Assembly: GCF_001747405.1 (NCBI RefSeq)
Contig: NZ_CP017305.1
Location: forward strand, 948,001 to 1,012,000
Direction: 5' to 3'
Source of the DNA: Chlorobaculum limnaeum
GTDB lineage: Bacteria > Bacteroidota > Chlorobiia > Chlorobiales > Chlorobiaceae
DNA length: 64,000 bases
Position numbers and translations under genes: made by a program. The notes beneath the pieces were generated by a model. That model had not been told where the DNA came from. It worked only from the letters and a program-made list of their open reading frames with translations, and did no database searches. Of this stretch, positions 52,924 through 62,018 are shown piece after piece (position 1 is the first letter of the stretch; the number at the start of each line of letters is the position of its first letter).

Positions 52924-54339
52924 ATGCAGCAAACTCCAGTCGATTCAGAACAGGCCTCGTTCGATCTTGCCGTCATCGGCTCTGGCCCCGGCGGTTACGA
53001 AGCTGCACTCCATGCCGCGCGTCACGGCATGAAGGTGTGCCTTGTCGAGAAGGCGGCGCTTGGCGGCGTGTGCGTCAACTGGGGCTGCATTCCGACCAAG
53101 GCGCTGCTCCGGAGCGCCGAGGTGTTCGACCTCGCGCAGAATCCGGCGAACTTCGGCGTCAACGTCGGCGAGGTATCGTTCGATCTCGCCCGAGCGGTGA
53201 AGCGCAGCCGGAACGTGGCGCTGAAAAGCTCGAAGGGCGTCGAGTTCATGCTGAAAAAGGCAAAGGTCGAGGTGTGGCCGGGCGAGGCGGTGCTGACCGG
53301 CGGCGCGGGGGTGACGGTCACGGCGCAGGACGGCTCCGCGCGCTCGCTCGAAGCGCGGAACATCATCGTGGCCACGGGCTCGAAACAGCGGGTGATTCCG
53401 GGGCTGGAGCCGGATGGCAAGAGGATCATCACCAGTCGCGAGGCGCTGATCCTCAAGGAGCTTCCGGAGTCGATGATCGTGGTCGGTGGCGGGGCGATTG
53501 GCGTGGAGATGGCGTGGTTTTACGCCAAGGCGGGCGCGAACGTGACCATCGTTGAGCTGATGCCGCGCATCCTGCCCGCCGAGGAGGCGGAGGTGTCCGA
53601 GGCGCTGAAGCGCTCGTTCGAGAAGGCGGGCATCGCCGTGCACTGCGGCGCGAAGCTCGACCGTGTCGCCGTCAGCGAGTCCGGCGTGAGCGCCGACCTG
53701 CTCGTCGATGGCGAGGAGCCTCGCAAGCTCGAAGCGACCTGCCTGCTCGTGGCGGTCGGCGTGACCGGCGCGATAGACGGCCTCGGCCTCGAAGCGGCGG
53801 GTGTCGAGACGGAGCGCGGATTCATTCGCACGGACGCGCAGTGCCGCACCTCCGCGTCGGGCACCTACGCTATCGGCGACGTGCGCGGCGGGATGCTGCT
53901 GGCGCACAAGGCGTCGGCGGAGGCGGCGATAGCGGTCGAAGCCATCGCCGGAAAGTCGCCCGAGCCGCTTGTCGAAGCGCTCATCCCGCGCTGCGTCTAC
54001 GCCCAGCCCTCGGTGGCATCGGTCGGCCTGACCGAAGAGGCCGCGCTCGATGCCGGGCAACAGGTGCGCATCGGACGCTCGATGTTCGCCGCTTCGGGCA
54101 AAGCCAACGCCTTCGGTCAGCTCGAAGGCTTCGTCAAGCTGGTGTTCGACGCCGAGACCGGCGCGATGCTCGGCGGTCACCTCATCGGCCACGACGCCGT
54201 CGAGCTGATCGGCGAACTTGGCCTCGCCTGCCGCTACGGCGTCACGGCGGAAGGCCTCGCCAGCACGGTGCACGCGCACCCGACCCTTTCGGAAACGGTC
54301 AAAGAGGCTGCGTTCGCAGCTTTGCAAAGTATGCGGTGA
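52924..54339 (+). CDS. lpdA: dihydrolipoyl dehydrogenase
   Basis: 471 residues. FAD motif AVIGSGPGGYEAALHAAR, the redox disulfide GGVCVNWGCIPTK (Cys50, Cys55), a central NAD motif MIVVGGGAIGVEMA, the ATGSKQ hinge, and the C-terminal HAHPTLSE active-site His/Glu. The E3 subunit reoxidises lipoyl groups of 2-oxo acid dehydrogenases or the glycine cleavage system. No E1/E2 genes are adjacent, so the complex it serves is not shown. The start is at ATG 52924, six bases into a region without a strong ribosome site. Confidence 0.95.
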   Translation: MQQTPVDSEQASFDLAVIGSGPGGYEAALHAARHGMKVCLVEKAALGGVCVNWGCIPTKALLRSAEVFDLAQNPANFGVNVGEVSFDLARAVKRSRNVALKSSKGVEFMLKKAKVEVWPGEAVLTGGAGVTVTAQDGSARSLEARNIIVATGSKQRVIPGLEPDGKRIITSREALILKELPESMIVVGGGAIGVEMAWFYAKAGANVTIVELMPRILPAEEAEVSEALKRSFEKAGIAVHCGAKLDRVAVSESGVSADLLVDGEEPRKLEATCLLVAVGVTGAIDGLGLEAAGVETERGFIRTDAQCRTSASGTYAIGDVRGGMLLAHKASAEAAIAVEAIAGKSPEPLVEALIPRCVYAQPSVASVGLTEEAALDAGQQVRIGRSMFAASGKANAFGQLEGFVKLVFDAETGAMLGGHLIGHDAVELIGELGLACRYGVTAEGLASTVHAHPTLSETVKEAAFAALQSMR

Positions 54340-54384
54340 ACGGCGGCAGTCTAAAGGTAGCCGGATCGGTCGGCGTCGCCGGAG

Positions 54385-54460
54385 CAGGGCAGCCGCGAGG
54401 GACTGCCCCTACAGGAAAAGATGATCGAGCTGGTTTTGCAGGGGCGAACCTGCCCTGTTT
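54385..54460 (+). repeat. GGGGCGAACCTGCCCTG inverted repeat, possible terminator
   Basis: CAGGGCAG (54385) and GACTGCCCCTAC pair locally, and GCAGGGGCGAACCTGCCCTG closes the element at 54438-54457, followed by TTTTTTC. It lies 45 bp past the lpdA stop. The final CAGGGGCGAACCTGCCCTG stem and T-run could stop transcription. Confidence 0.55.
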
Positions 54461-54461
54461 T

Positions 54462-54679
54462 TTCTCGATTAGCTGCCTGTTCAGAGAGGCGCATCGGGAG
54501 CGCTATCCGGCGCACTTCATTTCCCGGTCACATTCGTGAAAAGCGTTTGTTATGTCTATGCTAAAAGCATAAATTCAGAGTTCATTATTGAATTTTTCTT
54601 TCTTCTCAATCAAGCAAGCCCCTGCCGGGAAAACCGTGATCGGCGAAGCCCGGGTCGGGTACTAACCAACCAATCGACT
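54462..54679. other. spacer upstream of bchI
   Basis: About 220 bp with no gene. It is AT-rich near 54540-54610 and probably holds the bchI-bchD promoter. I see no B12 or Mg riboswitch and no strong ribosome site before ATG 54680. Confidence 0.4.
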
Positions 54680-55858
54680 ATGACCCAGACTGCCAAAGCC
54701 GCAAAAAAAACCACTTCAGCCAAGGCATCGGCTGCCAAGGAAGCCAAGGTAAAGGCGCCCGCAGAAGAAAAGGCTGTGACTGAAGTCAAAAAGCCGGCTG
54801 CAAAAAAGAAAAGCGCCCTGGCATTCCCCTTCACTGCCATTGTCGGACAGGAGGAGATGAAGCTCAGTCTGATTCTCAACATCATCGATCCGAGGATCGG
54901 CGGCGTTCTGGTCATGGGTCATCGCGGTACCGGCAAGAGCACGACGGTTCGGGCGCTCGCCGAGGTTCTGCCTTTCATTCCGCGCGTCAAGGGCGACATC
55001 TATAACCGCACCGTCGAACAGTACGTTGAAATGGAGTCTGGCTCAAAGGGCGCTGCTTCGATAAAGCCGGAAGATGTCAAGACTGAACTCATCCCCGTGC
55101 CGGTGGTTGACCTTCCGCTCGGCGCTACCGAAGACCGCGTCTGCGGAACCATTGACATCGAAAAAGCGCTCACGAGCGGCGTCAAGGCGTTTGAGCCGGG
55201 CCTGCTTGCCCAGTCCAACCGCGGCTTCCTCTACATCGACGAGGTTAACCTGCTCGACGACCACCTCGTTGACGTGCTCCTCGACGTGGCCGCCAGCGGC
55301 AAGAACGTCGTTGAACGCGAAGGTATCAGCATCCGCCACCCCGCCCGCTTCGTTTTGGTCGGTTCCGGCAACCCGGAAGAGGGCGAGCTTCGTCCGCAGC
55401 TTCTCGACCGCTTCGGTCTCCACGCCCGCATCATCACCATCAACGATGTCGCCAAGAGGGTGCAGATCGTCAAGCTCCGTCGCGAGTACGACGAGGACCC
55501 GGAAGCCTTCATGAAAAAGGTTACCAAAGAGCAGCAGAAACTCCAGAAGAAGATCGTCGCCGCCCAGGAGCTTCTCCCGCAGGTCACGATGGACGACGCG
55601 GTGCTCACCGACATCGCCCGTCTCTGCATGAACCTCGGCATCGACGGCCATCGCGGCGAATTGACCATCACCCGCACCGCGCACGCTTTCGCTGCCTGGG
55701 AGGGTGACAAGGAGGTGACCATGAAGCACGTTCGCGAAATCGCCGGTCTCTGCCTTCGCCACCGCCTGCGCAAGGATCCGCTCGAAACCGTCGATGCGGG
55801 TGAGAAGATCGACCGCGAACTCGGCAAAGTACTGGGAGAGGCCGAAGCAGCAGCATGA
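54680..55858 (+). CDS. bchI: magnesium chelatase ATPase subunit I
   Basis: 392 residues from ATG 54680 (MTQTAKAAKK). The first 48 residues are a Lys/Ala-rich tail absent from short homologues. The AAA+ core has Walker A GHRGTGKST (80-88), Walker B FLYIDEVNLLDDHL, sensor GSGNPEEGELRPQLLDRFG. BchI forms the hexameric motor that with BchD drives insertion of Mg into protoporphyrin IX by BchH. The stop overlaps the bchD start (ATGA), so the two are coupled. It ends at 55858. Confidence 0.95.
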   Translation: MTQTAKAAKKTTSAKASAAKEAKVKAPAEEKAVTEVKKPAAKKKSALAFPFTAIVGQEEMKLSLILNIIDPRIGGVLVMGHRGTGKSTTVRALAEVLPFIPRVKGDIYNRTVEQYVEMESGSKGAASIKPEDVKTELIPVPVVDLPLGATEDRVCGTIDIEKALTSGVKAFEPGLLAQSNRGFLYIDEVNLLDDHLVDVLLDVAASGKNVVEREGISIRHPARFVLVGSGNPEEGELRPQLLDRFGLHARIITINDVAKRVQIVKLRREYDEDPEAFMKKVTKEQQKLQKKIVAAQELLPQVTMDDAVLTDIARLCMNLGIDGHRGELTITRTAHAFAAWEGDKEVTMKHVREIAGLCLRHRLRKDPLETVDAGEKIDRELGKVLGEAEAAA

Positions 55859-57717
55859 TAGCATTTACCGACATTGTAGGAATGGATCTGGCCAAGCAGG
55901 CCCTCATGCTTCTGGCCGTCGATCCCTCCCTTGGCGGTGTCGTGATTCCTTCGACCGTAGGTTCGGGAAAATCGACGCTGGCAAGGGCATTTGCCGATAT
56001 TCTGCCTGAAGGCACTCCCTTCGTGGAGTTGCCGCTGAACGTGACCGAAGATCGCCTCATCGGCGGCGTCGATCTCGAAGCGACCCTTGCTTCCGGCGTG
56101 CGCGTCGTGCAGCATGGCGTACTTTCAAAGGCGCACAAGGGCGTTCTCTACGTCGATTCACTCAGCCTGCTCGACAGCTCGGCGGTGTCGCACATCATGG
56201 ACGCCATGAGCCGCGGCGCGGTCATCGTCGAGCGCGAGGGACTCAGCGAAGTGCATCCGGCGGACTTCATGCTGGTCGGCACCTACGACCCGAGCGACGG
56301 CGAGGTGCGCATGGGCTTGCTCGACCGCATCGGCATCATCGTGCCGTTCACGCCAGTCAACGACTACCGGGCCCGCAAGCAGATCGTCAACATCGTCATG
56401 GGCACGCGCGACGAGGAGGATACGCAGGACGAGCTGCGCATGTTGCGCGGCCTCATCGACGCGGCGCGTGAGCAGTTGCACAAGGTCTCCATGACCAACG
56501 AGCAGATCAAGGGACTCATCCAGACCGCCATCAGCCTCGGCGTCGAGGGCAACCGCGTCGATATCTTCGCGATCCGCGCCGCCATCGCCAACGCCGCGCT
56601 CAGCCAGCGCACCGAGGTGGAGGACGAGGATCTGAAGCTCGCCATGAAGCTGGTGCTGGTGCCGAGGGCGACCCGCATGCCGGAGCGCGAGCCAAACCCG
56701 GAGGAGATGGCTCAGGAGGAGCCGCCGCCGCCGGAGGAGCAGCCACAGGATGAGGCCGAAGACCAGAACGCGCCGCCGGACGAGACCGACTCCAATGCTG
56801 AAGAGGAGCAGGAGGAGACGCCCGACATGATCGAGGAGCTGATGATGGATGCCGTCGAGACTGAGCTGCCCGACAACATCCTCAACATCTCGCTCGCATC
56901 GAAAAAGAAAGCCAAGTCCGGCAGCCGTGGCGAGGCGCTGAACAACAAGCGTGGCCGCTTCGTGCGCTCCCAGCCCGGCGAGATCAAGAGCGGCAAGGTC
57001 GCCCTGATTCCGACGCTCATCTCCGCCGCGCCGTGGCAGGCTTCGAGGAAAGCCGAACAGGCTAAAAAGGGGATCAAGTCCACCGCTGCGCTCATCATCG
57101 GCAAGGAGGATGTCAAGATCAAGCGTTTCCGCGACAAGTCCGGTACGCTCTTCATCTTCATGGTGGACGCTTCCGGCTCGATGGCGCTGAACCGCATGCG
57201 CCAGGCCAAAGGGGCGGTGGCGAGCCTCTTGCAGAACGCCTACGTGCATCGCGACCAGGTTTCGCTGATTTCGTTCCGCGGCAAGCAGGCGCAAGTTCTG
57301 CTGCCCCCGTCGCAGAGCGTGGATCGCGCCAAGCGAGAGCTTGACGTGCTGCCAACCGGCGGCGGAACCCCGCTCGCCTCGGCGCTGCTCACTGGCTGGG
57401 AAACGGCCAAGCAGGCGCGCACCAAGGGCATCACGCAGATCATGTTCGTCATGATCACCGACGGTCGCGGTAACATTCCGTTGGGCGCGGCGTACGATCC
57501 GAACGCCACCAAAGCTCCCAAAGATGAGCTGGAGAAAGAGGTCGAAGCCCTCGCGCTCTCCATCCAGGCTGACGGTATCGCCTCGATCGTGGTCGATACC
57601 CAGATGAACTACCTGTCGAGAGGCGAAGCCCCCAAGCTCGCCCAGAAACTCGGCGGCCGCTACTTCTACCTCCCCAACGCCAAAGCCGAACAGATTGTCG
57701 AAGCCGCGTTGAGCTGA
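55855..57717 (+). CDS. bchD: magnesium chelatase subunit D
   Basis: 620 residues. AAA-like N-terminus with a P-loop-like VGSGKSTLARAF (36-47); this domain is usually inactive for ATP hydrolysis. A Pro/Glu-rich acidic linker (about 283-330, PPPPEEQPQDEAEDQNAPP) is followed by a von Willebrand A domain with the MIDAS start MVDASGSMALN and the later ITDGRGNIPLG. BchD bridges the BchI ring to BchH. Start ATG 55855 overlaps the bchI stop by 4 bases. A hairpin with weak T-run follows the stop. Confidence 0.95.
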   Translation: MIAFTDIVGMDLAKQALMLLAVDPSLGGVVIPSTVGSGKSTLARAFADILPEGTPFVELPLNVTEDRLIGGVDLEATLASGVRVVQHGVLSKAHKGVLYVDSLSLLDSSAVSHIMDAMSRGAVIVEREGLSEVHPADFMLVGTYDPSDGEVRMGLLDRIGIIVPFTPVNDYRARKQIVNIVMGTRDEEDTQDELRMLRGLIDAAREQLHKVSMTNEQIKGLIQTAISLGVEGNRVDIFAIRAAIANAALSQRTEVEDEDLKLAMKLVLVPRATRMPEREPNPEEMAQEEPPPPEEQPQDEAEDQNAPPDETDSNAEEEQEETPDMIEELMMDAVETELPDNILNISLASKKKAKSGSRGEALNNKRGRFVRSQPGEIKSGKVALIPTLISAAPWQASRKAEQAKKGIKSTAALIIGKEDVKIKRFRDKSGTLFIFMVDASGSMALNRMRQAKGAVASLLQNAYVHRDQVSLISFRGKQAQVLLPPSQSVDRAKRELDVLPTGGGTPLASALLTGWETAKQARTKGITQIMFVMITDGRGNIPLGAAYDPNATKAPKDELEKEVEALALSIQADGIASIVVDTQMNYLSRGEAPKLAQKLGGRYFYLPNAKAEQIVEAALS

Positions 57718-57733
57718 TCCTTTCTTCTGTCAC

Positions 57734-57764
57734 ATACCGTCCCGCTGCAAGAGTGGGACGGTAT
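57734..57764 (+). terminator. hairpin terminator after bchD
   Basis: ATACCGTCCC pairs with GGGACGGTAT around an 11-base loop, 16 bp past the bchD stop. CATATTTTCT follows; the T-run is weak. Confidence 0.7.
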
Positions 57765-58082
57765 CATATTTTCTGTTACTCCGAACTGGAACACAGATTT
57801 TACCATTCGCTTTGCCCGGTCAGCTTATAGCTCGATTTGGGAAATTATATTCTCTTTTGATCTCTTGATTGGTCAAGCACTCTTTGCCATCCTTTTTTGA
57901 TGCCAATAGCATCATCGTTTATCTGATCGGTCTCTCATCAAATCTGTACTCCATCACTAATAAATATAGATGGTGACGCTTAGGATTTAATTCCTTCTTT
58001 TATACATTAAATGAGCGTCGGCAGGGCAGGGGTCTGCCTGTGGTCGCACGCTTACCATTAATGTGTACAGATTTATCCCGCC
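57765..58082. other. spacer upstream of the bchH-like gene
   Basis: About 320 bp without a gene, AT-rich at 57840-57990. With the hairpin on its left it suggests an own promoter for the bchH-like gene, apart from bchID. I see no known riboswitch. Confidence 0.45.
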
Positions 58083-61000
58083 ATGGCACATAGACGTAAA
58101 ATCACGGCGATTGTGGGTCTCGAGCAGTACAATGCCGGCCTCTGGAGAAAGATCAAGAGTATGCTCGACAAGGATGCCGAGCTGGTTCAGTTGAGCGATG
58201 TCGATCTCGAAAAGCAGAACCCCGAGGCCGCGACGGCTATCCGGGAGGCTGACTGCGTGTTCATGAGCATGATCAACTTCAAGGAGCAGATCGACTGGTT
58301 CAAGGAGCAGCTCGACCAGGGCACCAACGAAAAGACCATCTTCATCTTCGAGTCGATGCCGGAGGCGATGGCGCTGACAAAGGTCGGCAGCTATCAGGTC
58401 ACGGAAGGCAAGTCCGGTATGCCCGACATGGTCAAGAAGATCGCCAAGATGCTGGTGAAGGGGCGCGATGAGGATGCGCTCTACGGCTACATGAAGCTGA
58501 TGAAGATCATGCGCACCATTCTGCCGCTCGTGCCCAACAAGGCGAAGGATTTCAAGAACTGGCTGATGGTCTACTCCTACTGGCTCCAGCCGACGCCGGA
58601 GAACATCGTCAACATGTTCCGCCTGATTTTGCGCGAATATTTCGATGCCAACGTCAAGGTGGAGCCGATTGTCGATGTACCGAACATGGGGCTGTACCAT
58701 CCCGATTCGCAGGAGTATTTCAAGGATGTGAAGAGCTTCAAGAGCTGGTCGAAGAAGCGCGGCGTGAACTTCGACAAGTCGCAGAAGATGGCGCTGCTCT
58801 TCTTTCGAAAGCACCTGTTGCAGGAAAAAACCTATATCGACAACACGATCCGCACGCTCGAAAAGCATGGCGTGAACGTGTTCCCGGCCTTCGTGATGGG
58901 CGTCGAAGGGCACGTGCTGGTACGCGACTGGCTGATGAAAGAGAATATCGACCTGCTCGTGAACATGATGGGCTTCGGCCTCGTCGGCGGCCCGGCGGGA
59001 TCGACCAAGCCCGGCACGGCAGCCGAGGCGCGGCACGAAATTCTGACCGGCCTCGACGTGCCCTACATGGTCGCCCAGCCGCTGCTCGTGCAGAACTTCG
59101 AGTCGTGGCACGAGCTTGGCGTCTCACCGATGCAGGTGACCTTCACCTACTCGATTCCCGAAATGGATGGCGCGGTCGCGCCGATAATTCTCGGTGCGTT
59201 GCAGGATGGCAAGGTTGAAACCGTGCAGGAGAGGCTCGATCGTTTGGCGATATTGTCAAAAAAATGGATGCGCCTGCGCGCCACCTCGAATCGCGACAAG
59301 CGCGTGGCGCTGGTGGTCTACGACTATCCGCCCGGCCTCGGCAAGAAGGCCACGGCGGCCTTGCTCGACGTGCCGACTACGCTCTATCGCATCCTCCAGC
59401 GGCTGAAGAAGGAGGGTTACAACGTCGGTACGCTACCGGAGACGCCGGAGAAGCTCTTCGAGCTGCTCGACCGCGCGACGGACTACCAGCTCATGCAGAA
59501 CAAGCCCGAGGCGATCAAGGTGAGCCGCGAAAAGTACAACGAGCTGGCGACGTACCACGAGCGCGAGCGCATCGAGGAGCGGTGGCAGGCCTTCCCCGGC
59601 GAGATCGCGCCGGTCGGCTCGGAGGAGGTGTTCATCGGCGGTTTGCGGCTCGGCAATGTCTATATCGGCGTCCAGCCGCGCCTCGGCGTGCAGGGCGACC
59701 CGATGCGCCTGATCTTCGACAAGGCCAACACGCCGCACCACCAGTACATCTCGTTCTACCGCTGGATCAGCCGCGAGTTCGACGCGCACGCGCTCGTACA
59801 TGTCGGAATGCACGGCTCGGTCGAGTGGATGCCGGGCCTCCAGACCGGCCTGACCGGCGAGTGCTGGCCCGACGCGCTGCTCGGCGAAGTGCCGCATTTT
59901 TACATCTATCCGGTCAACAACCCGAGCGAATCGACCATCGCCAAGCGCCGCGGACTGGCCACGATGGTCTCCCACGTGGTGCCGCCGCTGGCCCGCGCGG
60001 GTCTCTACAAGGAGCTTCCGGCGCTGAAGGACTTGCTCGCCGACTACCGCGAGCGCAACCAGGCGCAGGGCGAGGATGTCGATTCGGTGCAGGAGGCGAT
60101 CATGACCAAGGCCGAGCTGCTCAACCTGACCGACGACTGCCCGCGCAAGCCCGGCGAGCCGTTCAGCGACTTCGTCAGCCGCCTCTACATCTACATCGTC
60201 GAGCTGGAAAACCGGCTCATCTCCAACTCGTTGCACGTCTTTGGCGAGGCGGGGCCGCTCGAATCGCAGATCATCACGATCACCGAAACCATCAAGAATC
60301 GCGGCGAAAATGGCCGATCGCTGCCCTACATCTTCATCGACACCTCCTGCAAGAACGGCCACTACGGCAGCTACGAGGAGATTTCGAGCCTCTCGCGCAA
60401 GGGCGACGAAGCGGCCATCCAGCTCCGCGAGTGGGCCGAGAACGCCTGCCGCGAGTTCGTCAAGCAGACGATGTTTGACCGCAAGAATCCCTTGCAGGTG
60501 TTCGAGGCGGTCACCGGCGGCAGCCGGATGCCGGAGAAGGACAAGCCCTTCATCCAGCGCATCATCCAGGAGGGATCGATGATGATCCAGGCGCTCAGCG
60601 ACAACCGGAGCGAGATGGACGCGCTGGTCAAGGTGCTCGACGGCGGCTACATCCCCTCCGGCCCCGGCGGCGACCTGGTGCGCGACGGCATGAACGTGCT
60701 GCCTTCGGGGCGCAACATCCACTCTATCGACCCGTGGCGCATCCCCTCCGAAACCGCGTTCAAGCGCGGTACGCTGATCGCCGACGGCCTCATCGCCAAG
60801 CATGTTGCCGAGAACGACGGCAACTATCCCGAAACCATCGCCGAGGTGATCTGGGGGCTGGACACCATCAAGACCAAGGGCGAGGCGGTGGCCGTGGTGA
60901 TCCGGCTCATGGGGGCGGAACCGGCCTACGACGCCTTCGGCAAGATCAGCCACTACAACCTCACACCGCTTGAAAAGCTTGGCCGTCCGCGCGTTGATGT

Positions 61001-61898
61001 GCTGATGCAGCTCAGCCCGATCTTCCGCGACGCCTTCGGCATTCTGATGGATCAGCTCGACCGCCTCGTCAAGGATGCGGCGAAGGCCGATGAGCCGCAC
61101 GAGATGAACTACATCAAGAAACACGTCGATGAGGCGCTCGCCGAGGGGATGGATTTCGAGGCCGCGACCTCGCGCCAGTTCACCCAGGCGCCGGGATCGT
61201 ACGGAACCTACGTCGATGACATGATCGAGGATTCGGCGTGGGAGAACGAGGGCGACCTCGACGACCTCTTCATCCGCCGCAACAGCAGTGCGTATGGCGG
61301 CGGGCGCAAGGGCGAGAAGCAGTCGGAGATTCTCCAGAAGCTGCTCGGCTCGGTTGACCGCGTGGTGCACCAGGTGGACTCCACCGAGTTCGGCATCTCC
61401 GACATCGACCACTACTTCTCATCATCCGGCTCGCTCCAGCTCGCCGCGCGACGCAGGAATACGAAGACCTCGGATATCAAGCTCAACTACGTCGAGTCGT
61501 TCACCTCGGACATCAAGCTCGACGAGGCAGACAAATCGCTGCGCGTGGAGTATCGCTCCAAGCTGCTCAACCCGAAGTGGTTCGAGGGGATGCTCAAGCA
61601 CGGCCACAGCGGCGCGGGCGAGATCAGCAACCGCGTCACCTACATGCTCGGCTGGGACGCCGTCACCAAGAGCGTGGACGACTGGGTCTATAAAAAGACT
61701 GCCGAAACCTACGCGCTCGACCCCGAAATGCGCGAACGCCTCGCCACGCTCAACCCGCAAGCGATCAAGAACATCGTTGGCCGGATGCTCGAAGCGCACG
61801 GAAGAGGCATGTGGAAAGCCGACCAGAGCATGATCGACGAGCTTCAGGAAATCTACGCTGACCTGGAAGACAGGCTCGAAGGCATGGCGGATGATTAA
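58083..61898 (+). CDS. bchT: magnesium chelatase large subunit, BchH family (probably BchT paralogue)
   Basis: 1271 residues, the CobN/BchH family throughout: ITAIVGLEQYNAGLWRKI at the start, GGPAGSTKPGTAAEARHE, then HVGMHGSVEWMPGLQTGLT and GRNIHSIDPWRIPSE. The large subunit binds protoporphyrin IX and is the catalytic site for Mg insertion. Green sulfur bacteria have three such genes (bchH, bchS, bchT), and in Chlorobaculum tepidum the copy next to bchD/bchI is bchT, as I recall. The symbol rests on this synteny, so bchH or bchS remain possible. It is followed by a strong terminator. Confidence 0.8.
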   Translation: MAHRRKITAIVGLEQYNAGLWRKIKSMLDKDAELVQLSDVDLEKQNPEAATAIREADCVFMSMINFKEQIDWFKEQLDQGTNEKTIFIFESMPEAMALTKVGSYQVTEGKSGMPDMVKKIAKMLVKGRDEDALYGYMKLMKIMRTILPLVPNKAKDFKNWLMVYSYWLQPTPENIVNMFRLILREYFDANVKVEPIVDVPNMGLYHPDSQEYFKDVKSFKSWSKKRGVNFDKSQKMALLFFRKHLLQEKTYIDNTIRTLEKHGVNVFPAFVMGVEGHVLVRDWLMKENIDLLVNMMGFGLVGGPAGSTKPGTAAEARHEILTGLDVPYMVAQPLLVQNFESWHELGVSPMQVTFTYSIPEMDGAVAPIILGALQDGKVETVQERLDRLAILSKKWMRLRATSNRDKRVALVVYDYPPGLGKKATAALLDVPTTLYRILQRLKKEGYNVGTLPETPEKLFELLDRATDYQLMQNKPEAIKVSREKYNELATYHERERIEERWQAFPGEIAPVGSEEVFIGGLRLGNVYIGVQPRLGVQGDPMRLIFDKANTPHHQYISFYRWISREFDAHALVHVGMHGSVEWMPGLQTGLTGECWPDALLGEVPHFYIYPVNNPSESTIAKRRGLATMVSHVVPPLARAGLYKELPALKDLLADYRERNQAQGEDVDSVQEAIMTKAELLNLTDDCPRKPGEPFSDFVSRLYIYIVELENRLISNSLHVFGEAGPLESQIITITETIKNRGENGRSLPYIFIDTSCKNGHYGSYEEISSLSRKGDEAAIQLREWAENACREFVKQTMFDRKNPLQVFEAVTGGSRMPEKDKPFIQRIIQEGSMMIQALSDNRSEMDALVKVLDGGYIPSGPGGDLVRDGMNVLPSGRNIHSIDPWRIPSETAFKRGTLIADGLIAKHVAENDGNYPETIAEVIWGLDTIKTKGEAVAVVIRLMGAEPAYDAFGKISHYNLTPLEKLGRPRVDVLMQLSPIFRDAFGILMDQLDRLVKDAAKADEPHEMNYIKKHVDEALAEGMDFEAATSRQFTQAPGSYGTYVDDMIEDSAWENEGDLDDLFIRRNSSAYGGGRKGEKQSEILQKLLGSVDRVVHQVDSTEFGISDIDHYFSSSGSLQLAARRRNTKTSDIKLNYVESFTSDIKLDEADKSLRVEYRSKLLNPKWFEGMLKHGHSGAGEISNRVTYMLGWDAVTKSVDDWVYKKTAETYALDPEMRERLATLNPQAIKNIVGRMLEAHGRGMWKADQSMIDELQEIYADLEDRLEGMADD

Positions 61899-61933
61899 TT
61901 GATAATGGATAATGGATAATTAGGGAAATGCAC

Positions 61934-61962
61934 GGGCGGTTCGCGAACCGCCCTGATTTTTT
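61934..61962 (+). terminator. Rho-independent terminator of the bchH-like gene
   Basis: The perfect palindrome GGGCGGTTCGCGAACCGCCC is followed by TGATTTTTTA, 36 bp past the stop at 61898. Confidence 0.88.
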
Positions 61963-62018
61963 ATCCTCCCCGACCTATTCGTCCCATATGTCCCATTCGT
62001 CCTATCCCCTCGCTACTC

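Noticed and set aside
57765-58082. Riboswitch before the bchH-like gene
   Set aside because: I looked for cobalamin-box and Mg-sensor-like sequence and stems and saw none.
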